Of a stretch of DNA of 64,000 bases, positions 10,345 through 25,300 are shown one piece after another. This DNA is from Smittia aterrima (taxonomy: Eukaryota; Arthropoda; Insecta; Diptera; Chironomidae): NCBI GenBank assembly GCA_033063855.1, contig CP093829.1, positions 11,356,243 to 11,420,242 on the forward strand, read 5' to 3'. The notes beneath the pieces were generated by a model. It ran no database searches, had not been told where the DNA came from, and was given only the letters and a program-made list of their open reading frames with translations. Position 1 is the first letter of the stretch; every line of letters begins with the position of its first letter. A program made the position numbers and the translations under genes.

Positions 10345-13300
10345 TTACGTTCCATTCGCGAGTAAAGCGTCTTTCTCATCACTTTGAAAATGATTTGAAC
10401 TATGATTTGTGCTTTGCTTCTCATCTAAAAGCGGATCATTTTCTGAATGCTTGATGCTACCGTTGGCGTTCTTAACTTCATTAGTACTTTCCTCGCAATT
10501 GCTCTCCAGTGACTCAAGATTATCGTGCTCATTGTCGGTGTTTGGCTGATAGTTTTGATTTAATCTAACGGAACTTGGACTGGCAGTTGCGCTCGAAAGC
10601 GTCAATGGATTTGGGGACTCGGGTGGTGGAACTTGAACGATTAACGCTGGAGTTGGTTCTTCTACTTCTTGGACCGTTTTCATCGTTGTTGTAATCGTCA
10701 CAGGGGACATCGGAAGATTATCAGTTTTACCTTGCAGGTAATATGTCATCAGTTGACCTTTTCCTTTCACAGCGACCAGTCCTCTCTGCTCGAAAGTATA
10801 GCCGAACATCTGAAGAATCTGACAAGTCTCTTCCGTTACTTGAATGGCTCCCGCCTTTCCTGTGCTTTCCATTCGAGATGCTACATTGACTGTAAAGAGA
10901 AGAGAGTGAAATATTTTGTGTTAATGATTTTCTAATACCGGATGATCGAACGAGAGACTCATTCACCTGTGTTTCCCCAGATGTCGTAATGAGGCTTCCT
11001 TGCTCCAATTACGCCGGCAGTAATTGGCCCGTGATTCACTCCCATTTTTAGGACGAAATGATTGAATGATTGCTCGTTGATGCCTTGCAGGGCTTTTTTC
11101 AACTCCAAAGCGAACTCAACGAGCAATGATAAGTGAGCCCATTTAACTTTGACCGGGTCTTCAACTTTACAGATTTGCGAAGGGTTTAGTCCACTCGCCG
11201 CCATGTATGTCGAACCTATAGTTTTGATTTTGATGATGTTTTGAAATTGCGGTAGTTCAAGAAGGGCATCGAAATCCGATATGACTTCATTAAGGAACCG
11301 TAGACACTCAAGTCCTTGGTTGTTAACGCTCTCTTCAGAGTAAAAATCGGAAAAGTTCGGCATACTAGCAAATAAGACTCCAACTTCGGCGTAACTCTGT
11401 GAGTAAAGCTCATCGTGCGATCTCTTTCGATTTCCCATGAAATGCTCGGCAACGTGCTTTGGAAGAATATTGTACACGAGCATTTCGTTTCGTCGTCGCA
11501 TATCGCTAGCCTTCTCCTTTTGGTCACTGACTTCATTTTTCCACATAAAGATAACACGATCGACCTTATCCATCTGTAATAATCGAAAATAATGAGATTT
11601 AGGTGAAAGCTTATTAATGCTTAAAGCTTACGTGTCTTGATAAGAATGAAAGCGCAATTGTAACGCAAACCAACATTGCTGATAAGACAAAACGAAGTGG
11701 AACGCCTCTGTAATGACGGAAAGGGTGAACTAATTATATAGCAATAGATTAATTAACTTTATTCGACTTACTCAGTCAATGTAGTCTCGTGCTTGAAAGC
11801 CTCTTCCAAGAAAAACACGTTGATCCCACAATAAAAGGCTGGCGATGGTGAAGGAAAGATAAATTAATTAATTTAATGAAGCAACTGTAGGACAAACAAA
11901 AACAAAATAAAATTCGCTTTATGGAATGAGAATCGCTCAGACATAATGAATCAATTGGTTTAATTTGAAAAAAACCTGGAAATGTTTCCATCAATACAAT
12001 TTATGGATTTTAATGAAGCTCAATTCCAATTTAAGAGCTTAATGTAATCGAGACACGTTCGATAAACCACCATCATCCCACTCGTAAAGTCAATTATCGA
12101 ATTAAAATATTTTCGTTCATCACTAACCTGTCACAATCATCATGAGGAGGATTTTTGTTAAATGAGATAATTGAGTAACAACACTGATGGCAATCAGGAT
12201 TAAAATGGCAAAGTGACTGAAGTAGGATGGGAAGATGCAGTCAATGGATTGCTGGAGAGTTCTCGTTGTTGCATAAGACTCAGATGTTTCATTGATATTC
12301 GCATTGGGACTTATCGTCGATGATGAGGCGAACTGTAAAAGATTTGAAGTTTGAATTATTGATATAGAGTTTGTCGTAAACCGTTTAATCTCTCATTCAA
12401 AGAACAACCTCTCAGAACAAATTCAGAGGGGAGTTTGAACGACAGACAACAGATTCACGTAATTGAAATTTCTATTAAAGTTTCATCTTACCATATCGCT
12501 GGCATTGGAGAATCCGATCAATAAGATTGTAAATATTGTAGCAGCTCGTCGAAGCCAAACACAATCATTGAATTTCTTGCTGGTGATTGTCACAAAAGAG
12601 GGAACCGTCTGCAGCAGGGAAGAAAAAATCAGAGCGCTCGTGTAAATATTTAAATTACTTTGTGCAGGGTTTTATTGTTAGCCTTGAAGATTTTTCTTTT
12701 CTCATTTAAAGCTTTAAGGGATTTGAGAACTCATCAAAAGCTTTCATGCTTTTTCCAACCCCTGAATGCTTTCCATTGCTTAATGCAGGAGCGTCTGCTA
12801 AAGAAAAATGGGTCAAGTGGAAACAACGTGAGTTTTTTTTATTCAACTATCAAGTGCTACCCTTCGTTTACGTGATACCAGTTCAGTAAACACAAATGCT
12901 TGCAGCTGAGTTTGAATTCTATTGCAAAAACAGAAATTTTTTGGTTCGACTACAATTGAAAGAAACATAAAAAGCAAAAAATTGCAGCCGAATGGAAAAT
13001 GCGATTACATTTACTTTTGTCATTGTCAGGGTGAGCTTTTGATTGTTTTGCTTTCTTTACTCAAGTTGGAAATAAAAATTAAAATTTCCAACATAGAGAA
13101 CAATCGAGAATTGAAATTGATGAGTCTTCATTAGATTCCCATTTATTGTTTTAATTTCATTTCGTTCTAAATTCTCTTCTCTCTTTTGGTCATCAATCAT
13201 TCAAGCGAAGCTCGATGCGATATTTCAAAAAGGACGCAGATGATTGAATCGAGTTTCTAATTAATCGAAATTTCACTCACGCCTGGAAAACTTTCAGCAA

Positions 13301-16300
13301 TCGATATGAACACGATGGCAGCGATCAGAAGTGTCGGAGGCAGCACCAACATAAAGTGAAGCGAAGTTCTATGAAACAAGTTTTAATTAAGCCACGTTTC
13401 TTCTTCATCAAACATTCTGTATAGACTTACCTTGGCAACACGAATAGTGAATAGAACACGCCGACAATTTGTACCAACAACGAAGCTGTTAATGGGACTG
13501 CCGAGAAGGGCTCGCGATAAACGCCATAGGCCGTTTCAAGACTCTTGTCTTTAAAGGTCAAGAAGCTTGTTGTGTCTTTGTCAATCTCACTGTGACCATC
13601 ACGAGAAACAAGTTCTTTGCGTAGGCGAACTCGGTAATTCTCAAGCGCATCTTCTTCCTTCTCGTCGATGCCAATCTTTGCTTCTTCATCGTTGCACTCT
13701 CCAGGCGATGTACACTAAAGAAAATTTCCAATTAGGTTAATAGCTAGCGGGTTGGCTCATTAATTAAGTTGAAAAGTTACCTTAGAGTCGTCATCATCTT
13801 TTGAGACTATAGACGGACCATCCGGCTCAATGATGACGTCTTTAGGCTCAGCGTTGTTTGTTCCGTTCTTGTGTTCGTTAGCAACAAACTAGAATAGGAA
13901 AATAAAACTCATCAAACTAAATATTCGTAAGATAATTCAAGAACATTTTAATAATTAATGAAGATTCGCTTCTCCGAAAAAGTTGCTATGAGATGACAAT
14001 GATTAAAAGCTCCCTCCGGTACTCATCATATGTTTGCAAACGTACTCCCCGCCATATCATAAACATCATCATCGTTATCACAGGCACAGAGAAATAATAA
14101 AAAGTTTGTTGTGCTACAAGTTTCTCCACAGCTTGCTTTAATGCCATTTGAGAATAGAAGATTCTTTTATGATATCAAGATTCATCCACTTATATGCGAC
14201 AATTTTCTCAAACGAAAGCTTCTTCATTAGGTGAAGGCTGTCCAGAGAGAACTTCAAGGAGAGTGTCAATTCAAAGATTACTATCCAATATGTTTTGATG
14301 TGTAGGCCGTCTCCTAAATTATTCAAAGACCTCCATGAGAATAATGAAGAAGAGAAATTTTCCTTTGTTGGAAGTAATTTGGACAAAGCATCTCTTAACA
14401 TCAACGCCAAGATAAATTTGTCGAAGCTTCAATGCAAATCTCATATTTGAAATATGCCTTTGTTATCAACTAGAAAATTCTAATCCCCCACTCAAATACA
14501 TTCTCGAAAGTTTATTTTTGAAACCTTGAATCTCAAGAATGCAATTTCCAAGAGAAAGATTTTTTCAATTAAATTCTGAAATTATTCATGGAATTTCAAT
14601 TTCAAATGGCAATACGAGGCGACCGCAACACAAAACATTTTATTGCTCTGAACGACAGCAATTTAATAAATTTCAAAATGCTCTTTTGATGCCACTTGAG
14701 CTCTTTCATCGCAGATGTCACGATAATAATTACATTTCATTGAATCGCTGCGCTGTTCATCTGTCAAAAGCGAGAGAAACGAAATTGGCAAATAAAGCTT
14801 CACCTTCGGTCCTTGAAATGACTTTTTTTTTAACATTTTCAATAAAATTGAAAGCTCGTAAAGGGGGAGAACGGAGCTGCACGCATAAAAGAGATCTTTA
14901 CGACGAGATGTGCCCACAGCATGATTTGATAGACTTCACGCAATGCATTGTTAAGCTTAAACACGCTTGTTCGATGGAAGATTCGACAACAACGAACCCG
15001 ATAAGAGTTGTTGAACTCAAAGAATTATAATGAAAGTGATTAAAACTTAAGGTGTTTAATTTTACGATCAAAAGTTTCTCGTTACATTAACTCAATTGTT
15101 CGATATTTTTCCACACGCTTGGATAAAATTCACAATAGCTTTATCCCACCAGATAGATTTCCTTTCTTCTTAGATATTTTCGTCTTAAGATTCAGACAGA
15201 ATTAAGATGGAAAATCCAATAATCTCTCGATATGTAAACAGTTTAATTGCTGAGCGAGGAGGAATTTGCACAGTTGATTGGAGCGCCAGGAGAAGCCACA
15301 GCTCTTGCCAAGATTTTACATTTCAATGACTCTCGTCGAGACGATGGAGTTTGTTTTCATTTCATTAATTTGTCCGCTTCGAAGGAAATCTCAGTCGATT
15401 TGATTTAATTTACCGTCAAATGAACATGTTAGAAGAGTATCCGTTTCATAGGAACGAGCAATTTTCTTTAATAATTTCTGTGAAATTTATAATTGCTCTG
15501 ACATCCAATTAAATTTTCTATAACCTTTCGTATAAAGTTTAATCTTCTTAATTTGCTGAATAGAAAACAGTTCAAACGTCTGAAGTCGTTCTACATAAGC
15601 TCAAAGTTATTGTGTGGGCATCAAGACAAAACTTGTTTCATCAACAAGTCACATACTGAAAAGTTCTTTCTTAAAGCATTTACACTCAAAAGAAATCGAA
15701 AGGAAAAGTGCTTGAGAGTCAAATGTAAACAGCATCAATGAATAAACAGTTTTTCCTTTGCTTTCGTTTTCAAGTATTTAGAGGTCGTGGTTGAGAGAAA
15801 ATAAGGGTGATGAAGAAGGCTTGAAAGGTTCTTTTTATAGACGAGTGCTTTGTGCCTTGCCTGTTCTTCGATGTGTGTTCGAGCGAGTGTATGAGCTATA
15901 AACAACAGCGACTTACCGGTTTAAGTACTTTCGTGATGAAATATGTTTTTAGGCCTGCGATTCTTAAAGCTTCTTCTCTCTTCTCCCCGAATGCGGGCTC
16001 TACTTCAAACTCTCCATGTAGGAAGCTCAAGGTCTTCTCCGAAATGTGAACTCGACTGTTACAAGAAAAGAAAAAAAGGAAAACGCTTATGAATATTAGA
16101 CGAGGCACGCAAATATCAAAGGATTCATCCTAAAAGAGAGTTTCTTAAAATGCACTGGCATTTCATGATGAAGAATTATTATCAAGCTAATGGAATTATG
16201 TCTCGTAATTGTCTGAGAAAGTCTGCGGTAGACTCACCCAGCTTTTCCACTTGATTCCATTTTGTTTGCGAGCTCAACATCCCTCGAGTAAACGTCATAC

Positions 16301-19300
16301 TGCCACTGTCGTTGTCCGAGAATACCAGCAAGAATCGCTCCAGTATGTATTCCAACTCGCATATCAACGGGAGAATTAGTCTTCTGCTGAACGTACCTGC
16401 GTCACGAATAGACAAAAATTTGAGTATGACAAATGGTGACCGTAAGGTTAATTAACTTACTTTATGGCTTTCACCATGGACAGGCCCATGAAGACACAAA
16501 GTTGCTGTAGGTAAGAATATTTCTAGTTAGAAATTTGATTAGGAAATTTGAACTCGGTTGAACTCACCGCGTGATCTTCCCTCTCGATTGGGGCCCCGCT
16601 GATGCAATAGTAGCAATCGCCAAGAATCTTGATTCGCAGTTGCTCGTATTTCTGTAGGCGCGAAATGAACAAAGAGATCCTTAATCAAAAACATACAGCA
16701 CTGCACGTCACATTTCCAATTATAGCTCAGCACGCGATTACTTCATTTCTATGACAGAATGTTTTTCCAATTCTTTCACAATTGCCATTTTAGATTTAGC
16801 TTACGTTCTTTGTTTGGATCTTAATGGAACGGTTCTGAGATAGATTGAATGCAAAAAGGTGAGCACAATAATAGTTGAAATAAAAGCTTTCTCGTTGGGA
16901 ATCGTTTGTAAATTACGTGACTTGAAATATTTCAAAATACTGAATCTTTAATAAATTGCAATCTCTTTCTCATTGAAAATAATGAAAGTTTTCAAATCAC
17001 GTAATTCACAATCGAGCCCTGAATGCTTCTTCCTCATGGGAAAACTTGATAATCGAGGCAAAATGTCTGCGGGCGAAAGTTTACTTCTTATCTCTGTCCA
17101 TTAACTTGCTCACTAGCGGCAATAAAACCGATAATACATGCACGAAGAGACTCGCTTTTGACAGAAATCAATTGAGGAAGAAAGTCGACTGCTATGAACG
17201 TGCATGAGAACCAATTCACAAATTGTTATCCTTTGGTCTGTGTTAACATGATTTTAACGAGAAACGAAATTACGAGTTCGTGTCTGACGAAGCCAACGTA
17301 TTAGAAGTTGAAACAAATAATTCATCATCTTCAGCGTGGATTGTGTGTAGGTCGATTGATTACAATAATGAAGAACAAAATTCTCATAATCATGAGAAGC
17401 AGACGATCAGATACAATTCAATAAACTTTCAATTTCGGCTCCAAAAATAGACCGAACACAAAAATATTTATGAGTCAACGAGAGCGAGCGCAGCTTGTTT
17501 TTCATTTAAGATATTGATTTTCTCCTCGTCCTTCACATTGAATGAATTTTTCATGCAAAGCTCACCTCAGCCAATCGATCGAAGCGTGCAAAAAGTTCGT
17601 TGAGAATCTTCACCAAATCCTGGGCGCAGTATGTCGAAGAAATTGCGGTGAAGCCGACGATGTCAGCGTATAAAATGCTGAAATAGATAAAACATTTTTA
17701 TTTGTTTGGCTATATTCATCTCGAAGAGAAGCTTGAATTTTAGGAAGGATTACGCTTCCCATCATGAAGCAATGTCTCTGAATTTTCTTTTCCGAAAAGG
17801 GTGAGCTCATAAAAAATACTTTTTTATCGTTTGCTGACAGACATTTTCCATTTTTCCATCGTCCCGAGCTAACATCGACAAGTTTCTCTTTCGACAATTA
17901 AGGACAGAATGGATGTCACAGTTCAACCGAGCAAAGAAGATGAAGAAGTGCCCGGAACTGAAATTTGTAGAGGCGACGGAATTTCCTTGAGCTCTTTGAA
18001 ACTTATGGAAAGTTCTTGCAATCAAGTCGCTTTCATCTGTCTCATTAATCAACGTCAATTCTTTCGTTGACTTGCATAGAATGCGAGAAGAACAATGTAA
18101 TCTTCAATTACTTTACTAATTCAGCATTGATTGAGTTCGAGATAACGTGAAAAGCTTCTAAGATAGATTTAAGTGATAAATCCTTGAATAATTTTCTCGC
18201 AGACAAATTTAATTTTTCCCAGGTTGAGATGTGTCGATTAAGCTGTCGCATCTCGATGATTATCCAAAGGTTAACGGGGAAACTAATTAAAACTTGGAAA
18301 TTGCTTATCAATGAGCGCTTGAACCTGGAGCTCGTTGCTTTTGCCTTCGTTAGCGATAGCGATGAGGTTGGAAGCGAGTATCAAAGAGCACTTTGTTACG
18401 AAGCTCTCACATTTCATACCAATTTCAATCTAATCACTTTATTCAAACTTTTAATTAGCTCTATTGATTGAAACTTGCGATGTTATCATTAAATTGCTCG
18501 ACTGAATTGTTGACGAAATTTTAATGGGTGAGACGACCCACGAGTCAAAAGTAATTCGAGCTCTTAAATCCTGATGACACAATTTTCCATTTGAAAAACA
18601 ACAAAGTCCAGCAAATTGAAATAAAAAGTTTCCCTCTCTCTGGGCCTGAGAAAAGTTTATTCAACTTTTCGAAAACTCCGAGGCAGCAGAACGATAAAAA
18701 TTTATGAAGCAAAAAAGTTTTGTTTCATTTGAAAAGTCTCAATCAATTTAAACGCGGACGATTTCAATTTATGCGCTTCGAGCTGAGAATCGAATAAATG
18801 AGAATAAATATGAATAACAATGATTAATCGAGGGCTGCCGGAATCTGATGGAAGTTTTTGGAAAATCTCCGATGACTGAAGTAGGATGAGAAATATGAGT
18901 GAAAAAGCTTCGAAGTTTCAACATTTATAAATCGAAAAACTTTCAGTTATGAAATTTGTTTTTAAACGCAATAGTTTCATGAAAATCACAGAACAAATAT
19001 GAGAAAACTTTCTCTTTGAAGCTTAAACTATTTTCATCCACAACAAAGTAAAACTTGTTTCAATCAGCTTTGAAACCTGAGAAGCTTTAAGAAAATTACT
19101 TTCCTTCCGATTGTACTCGAAATTTGATGGAAATCAAACAAGTTTGTCTGACGTCGAGAAATAATCAAAGCTTTTTGTTTCCAATGTCATTTCGTGGTAA
19201 GGAAGTCACGTTTCGCTAAAGACGGCTATTAAGACACCTTAACGCATACGAATCGAGTCGATGGAATTTCCATGCTGTTGTCGCTTCTGAGTTTCCCCCT

Positions 19301-22300
19301 TGACAGCTTCTCTTTATATCACGAACGTGATTTGCATTTAAATGGACGACTGAATGACTTTGGTCAAGCCACAACCAAACAGCGAGAATCAAAAAACTTA
19401 CCTAACGTTCTCGTGACGACTCATATAAATTTTCTTGAATTGTTCCGAGACATTGGATCCAAGATCTTGACGCATTTTGACTGCAACATGTTCTGGTAGC
19501 ACTGACAATAGCAATCTCTCCTGAAAGGTAGAAATACAAAATTTGTTATTACTTTTTTTGCTTCAAACTTTTTTGCAGAGACAATTTTTTTTCTCAGAAT
19601 TTTTAACCGCAAAACTTTTCTTCTCTAAAGTCTATTCAACTTTCCAGACTCTCTTTGAAATCACAGACGAAAAGGCTCATTTCGCTCGAGAAGAATAAGC
19701 AATATTTTTAAAAATCAGAAATCAAAAGAATTTTCATTTTCTTAGACTTTTGTTGATTCTGCAAGTCATAGAAATTTAATTCTCATTTTGTTTTCTTCAA
19801 ATTAGCTTCAGTTGATGTTGTATTAAGTTTCAAGATGAAAAGAGAAGCATCCTCTTACATGTGACTCGACAAACAAGAAGAAAGTTTGTTTTCGTTTTCC
19901 TTCGAGACAATCATTTGTTGTCGGAAAAAACTTTACCTGCTCAGTTGACTGCTCCTCAATCAGTGTTTTGACTTCCAAACTTTTCTTAGCTTCCACAAAC
20001 GCTCGGCGTTGTTTGCCTTCTCCTAACACATAGCACAGAAGTCCAATTAAAGCCGCCGTGAGGATCAAAAGAACGTTCGCCACTTGCTGAAATATTAATT
20101 TAACAAAAGAAAAGGAAATTAATTTTCACACTCGCTGAACCATATTCAAAGCAAAGAAATTTTCTCATCCGGTGGAAATTGAATTTAAAAATTTCAGTAG
20201 CTTGGAGCTTCCAAACCTAATTAGCACTCTAAAATAAATTTAAGTTTCTGATGAATTGATGGAGCTTAATGTTTATTGCGAAAGCTGAGAACCTCGATAA
20301 CTTTGCAATTTCCTCAGTGAAATTGCTTTCTCGATTAAAAGGAAAATCTATTCTGTCATTGAAATAAATTGAACGGTGTCTCATGTCTAAAACTTTCAAG
20401 CGACCGCGTCAAGAATTTTCAATTTATCTCTCGAGAAGTTTTTAATTTAAAAGCTGAACAGGATGGATGAAGATGGATTTGCTATTAAGATGAAATCATC
20501 TAAATTTTATCAGCTTGAGATGTCGAAAACTTTTATACTTTAAGACTTTTCGATTTTTTTTTTCCAACTTTTCGCTGTTGATTAGATTCAAGTATCTCTT
20601 TATTGATCCCTATCCGCCAACAACAAAGTCATGAAATTATTTTCCTTCGCTTAAAGTTCGTTGAAATATTCAAGTTAACGAAATAAATTATGAAACCTAA
20701 AGCGACATTTCTTTTGACAAATAATAACCGCGCGGACAAATCGCATTAAAATGTCAGAAATTCAAATAAAGTTGTTTTATTTACTTTGTTGATTACAATT
20801 GGGTTGAAAATATTTTGGCTCTTGTTTTTTTTTAATAAAGGTGAATGCTTTAACAATGGAAAACTTTTTTTCTGCTGTCGAAATTGAAATAACAAAATAA
20901 AGTGTAAATTCAATCTGCGAGAGTGAATGATGTCATGTTGAAATATTCAAATGAAACAGCCCTAATTCAATTTGCAAATCCCGCGATGGAAGAATGATGA
21001 AAGCTTTAAAATTCTTTAAGATCCAAACAGTGTAAAGCTTGTAAAGCTTTCGTTTCTAGGGAAATGCGACGTCTGAAGACTTCAAGATATCGCGCACGTA
21101 AGGTTTCTTCAAATTTCATGTGAAAAATCATGTCACGAAGGCGCGTTGATTGCTTTATTGTGTAAGACATCTTTTTACATGCAACGTGTTCTTTCATCTT
21201 GAAGAAATCCATTCAAGACGTCCCTATCGACAATCGACAGGATATTCAATGACAATAATCAACGGGTATTTGTAGAAGCGATGTTGTTAACAACTTGTCA
21301 TTGCAGGCGAGACATTTGAATGCATTTAGAAGAAGGAGGACAAGGAAACATTTGTTTAACGACTTGACGACCTTGTTAGATGAAGAGTTTAATAAAATTG
21401 GATTGAAAACAAGTTGAACGTGACGAGTAAAGTTAAAACTTAGAGCGAACGACTCTTAAAAGCTTTTTACAAAATTTGAAAGCTTTGAATTACGGAAAGC
21501 TCTTCAAGGATGAAAAATTTGTCGTGGCATCTAAATTAAAACTGAGTGGGGGATAAAAATCCAATGTCGCAAGACGAGCAAGAATTTACAAGACACGAGC
21601 ATGCTATCAAAATTAAGAATTAAAGCTTAAATTTAACGAAATTATTTCTCCATGGACGCGACCCGAGTCAAATAAAATTTACGAGCAAAGTTTTGCAGTG
21701 AAAATTTCATGACAAGCTCACGAGAGATGTGATTGCCTTCGCTTCGCTTATCACCATCAGACGTTTTCCTGTTACAAGACGGGGAATTTCATAACTTTAT
21801 TAAATTAAAGCGAATAGACGGAGAAAGTTTCGTTGCAATCGTTACCTTTTGATATAAAAATATTTCTGTGAAATCTGTTATTTGCGTCAGGAGAAAATTT
21901 CTCATGCAAATTTCCTTCTCAAAGTGAAAATTTTAATTCCTTCAAATAAGCTTTTGAGAAAACCTCTTTTCGTTGCCTTGAAATGAACATTCTCAGACGT
22001 CGGGCTTACAAAAAGATTGTAAAGCAATTAGAATACGATAGAAAACTGAAATCATGGCAACATTCTGACGAAATTTCATCACAGGGCTCGTGGCTTTTAT
22101 AATGAGCAAGAGGAGGGGCAATGGCACTCGAAGAAATGTCAAAGTACAACCAACGCTTATCACTAAAGCTTATTGCCACGAGAAAAATTCTTCCTCCTCA
22201 CACAGGTCGGGCAAACCTTAATGAAAATTCCGCGCCATTCAAAACAATTACGAAAGAATTGTCTCCCTAGGAGCGTTCAAGGTGAAGCATGTCAAAGCTG

Positions 22301-25300
22301 CTTTGCTTAAAAACAAAGACATTCCTGCTCATTTTTTGCCATACGATACACTTAGACGCATAATTGATGTCTCTAATATTCATTTCGACTATGGCACCCG
22401 AAAGTCGACGCATTAGAAAAGTTTATGGGTCTCGAGTCGAAGAAGGAAATAAAAAGAAGAAGAAAGCAACCCTTACGCAAATAGAACAGAGAAAGCTATT
22501 TCTGTAATTAACATCTCCTTGGTTGGCATTTAGACACGCAATTTGAAATGCCAAAGTTCTATGGCGCTCGATTACATCATGCAATCATAATACGCAGTAT
22601 CTATAGCAACGATGAAAAAGGGTCAACTGATTTGAAAATCGGACATCACAAAATGAAAATTGTTTCTACAACTTGAATTTGTAGAAATCCTGTTTGAAGC
22701 TTAATTTATGTCAAACGGTAATCCTCCGAAAGCCAAATCGTCCACCGCTTGAATCAGGAAGCTTAAGAAAGTTTGGCTTTAAAATTATTTGTTCACTTGA
22801 GCTCTCGACATCTGTGGAAGGAAATCTCCATAAATTTTCATCTGAAAAGAAATCAAAAGCTCACCGCTTCGATTATTCATGCAGCTCGGATGGCAACTTC
22901 GTATCCAATCAAGCTTAAACTGAAATCTTTCAAAGTCAATTCCCAACCCGGAAGAAAACCTTCAAATATTTGCTCCTCCTCAAGGAAAAGCACTTTGCAA
23001 ATATTACCTGCTCCCAGAAGTAGTGTTCGTGCTTGGCTAATCCAATGATGGTGTTTACATAAATAGCGAAAGAACCGACGCCAAGAAGAATTCCAGTGTA
23101 TCGCAATACGACAGGGATTGTGATGTAGACAAGAAAGTTGAGCAGCACTGCCCATCCCAAGAAGTCTCTAGAGAAGATCAAAAAGAGAAATTGAATTGAA
23201 TAAATAATTCAAGAGTTACACAAAACTAAGGCAAAGATTTTATTCTAGTGATACAAGAGGAGCAAACAAATTTCTCCATCAACGATAATCACGTAAGAGA
23301 AATGATTGATGCCTGTGAAGCCTTCAAGAAGCTTAACTGAGTAATCGTCTTCACCCAGCTTTGAAGGAAATTGAGAAGTTAAATCATTTTCTCAGCAAGT
23401 CGCGTGAAAGGTGAGAAATATCAACGTCAAAATATGTTGATACGCGATACCAGATACAAGCTCCTTTTCTCGACATTGGCTCCATCAACAAAACAGGAAA
23501 TAGATATTTTTTCTCTTTCGTGTGTTGTGTGGTGAATAAATTTAATCAAAGAGAGTTTCTTCGCTCCTTTGAACTTAATTAAAGCACTCACGATCATAGC
23601 AAAATATAAAGTAATAATGTTAAGCTGAGAGGAACTTCCCGGCGCAAATAATAAACTTTATTAAAATGTTTCGCTCTATTCGCTTGGTTGCGCAATGATT
23701 GTGTTGTTTCAGCATTTGAAGAAGCTCTTGCTGTTGTTAGACGAAGCTTAATATAAAAAGTTTTCGCAGACGCTGCATTCACGCTGCGAGCAATAAAACT
23801 AGAAAGCTCATTCTGACATTTACTGCAATTTGTTTTCCTCTTATAGACGAGAAACTGTTTACTATGAACAAAACTTTCTTCGTAAAAGTATAATTTCTCT
23901 AGTGAATTGTAAAGTCATTGAAGCGAATTGAGTAATTCTAAAGAAGAATAACAAATCCGGTCTTTGACTAAATGGAAACTTGAAACTGTCATTAATGCAT
24001 TTTCATTTTCTGATTGATGTGAATGAAATGAACTCAATTAACAATGTAAATTTACTCTCAAACAACAAAGGGGTGGTCGTCCATTTCCTCACCCCTTTCA
24101 CATTAAAAATAATAGCAATGAGCCACTTTAACATTCGCCGAATGATTTATCAATCGAATAATTATCGTTGTCATGGCACCCAATGAAACCATGAAAACAG
24201 CAGTCGTGTTGACATGTAATAAACAAACAAAGCCAAAGCCGTATTGGACACAAATTTTTGCTGCTGATTACAAGAAGAATTCTCGCCTAATCATCAAAAC
24301 AGGAGCGATAAAACAATTGACGCTGAGCGATTGAGCGATAATTATAATGTCTAATCTTACATACAATAATCTCTGGAAGACCACTCAGAATGATTTGGAA
24401 AAACTCGCTACGCACGATTTCGAATACCAATCAGCTGAGCCGCAATTCGATAAGCACATAATCCAAACACGAATATTTGAGCTCTACGCTAAATATATCA
24501 TCATCGCGAACAAATTGAATGAGATATATGACCAAATGTTGCAGCCGCAGAAGAGAGTTTTGGTGAAAAAAGTTTTGGATGCATGTTTGGGTCGAGTGTG
24601 TGAATTAAAGCAGGATCTAGTGAAAATAGATTTGACAGAGTTCAGCTACAATGACGATATCATGGTGAAGCTTAAGCTAACGCCTTTCGACTTGGAAACG
24701 CAAATCCCTAAGTATTTCCTGCGAGAACGAGAACACGAGCTAGCGTTGCGCAACAAAACCATGGACGATATATTGAAACGAATCGGAGTGATTGAAGAAG
24801 AAGTTCCTGTTGAACGTTTAACGGAACTGGAAGCCATTCGCATCATTCAAATGCACGAACGAGCACGTCAAGGCAGATTAAGAGCTCAGTTTATGAAGGA
24901 AATTCGCTCGTTAAAAGAGAAAGGAAAGCCGGAAAGGGGAAAAGCTGAAACGGGATTTTTAGCCGCGATGAAAATTCAAAAGATGTGGCGAGGATACACG
25001 TCGAGAACGCAAACACGTAAGAAAAAACATGAGGAGATGATACTGATTGGAATGTTGCCTGATCCGAAGCAAGATTCGAAAATTCAAGAGAACATTGAGT
25101 CCATTCGTCGTCAACGACATAAAACGCAATCAGAATATTATCAGCTTTATCTTGATTCTTTAAAAAGGTTTGAGGATGAAATCAAAAACAAACAAGGCGC
25201 TCCGATGACCGAAGATATGGCCGACGAAATTCGCAACTGGTTTCGAGACTATTTTACTAGAACAGGAAAGCTACCTGATTTTCCCTCTGAAGATGCTGGC

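Noticed and set aside
14539..15030. 163-codon open frame on plus inside an Ac3 intron
   Set aside because: No domain, signal peptide, repeat or splice context; composition looks like random AT-rich sequence, and the frame is not bounded by promoter or polyadenylation features.
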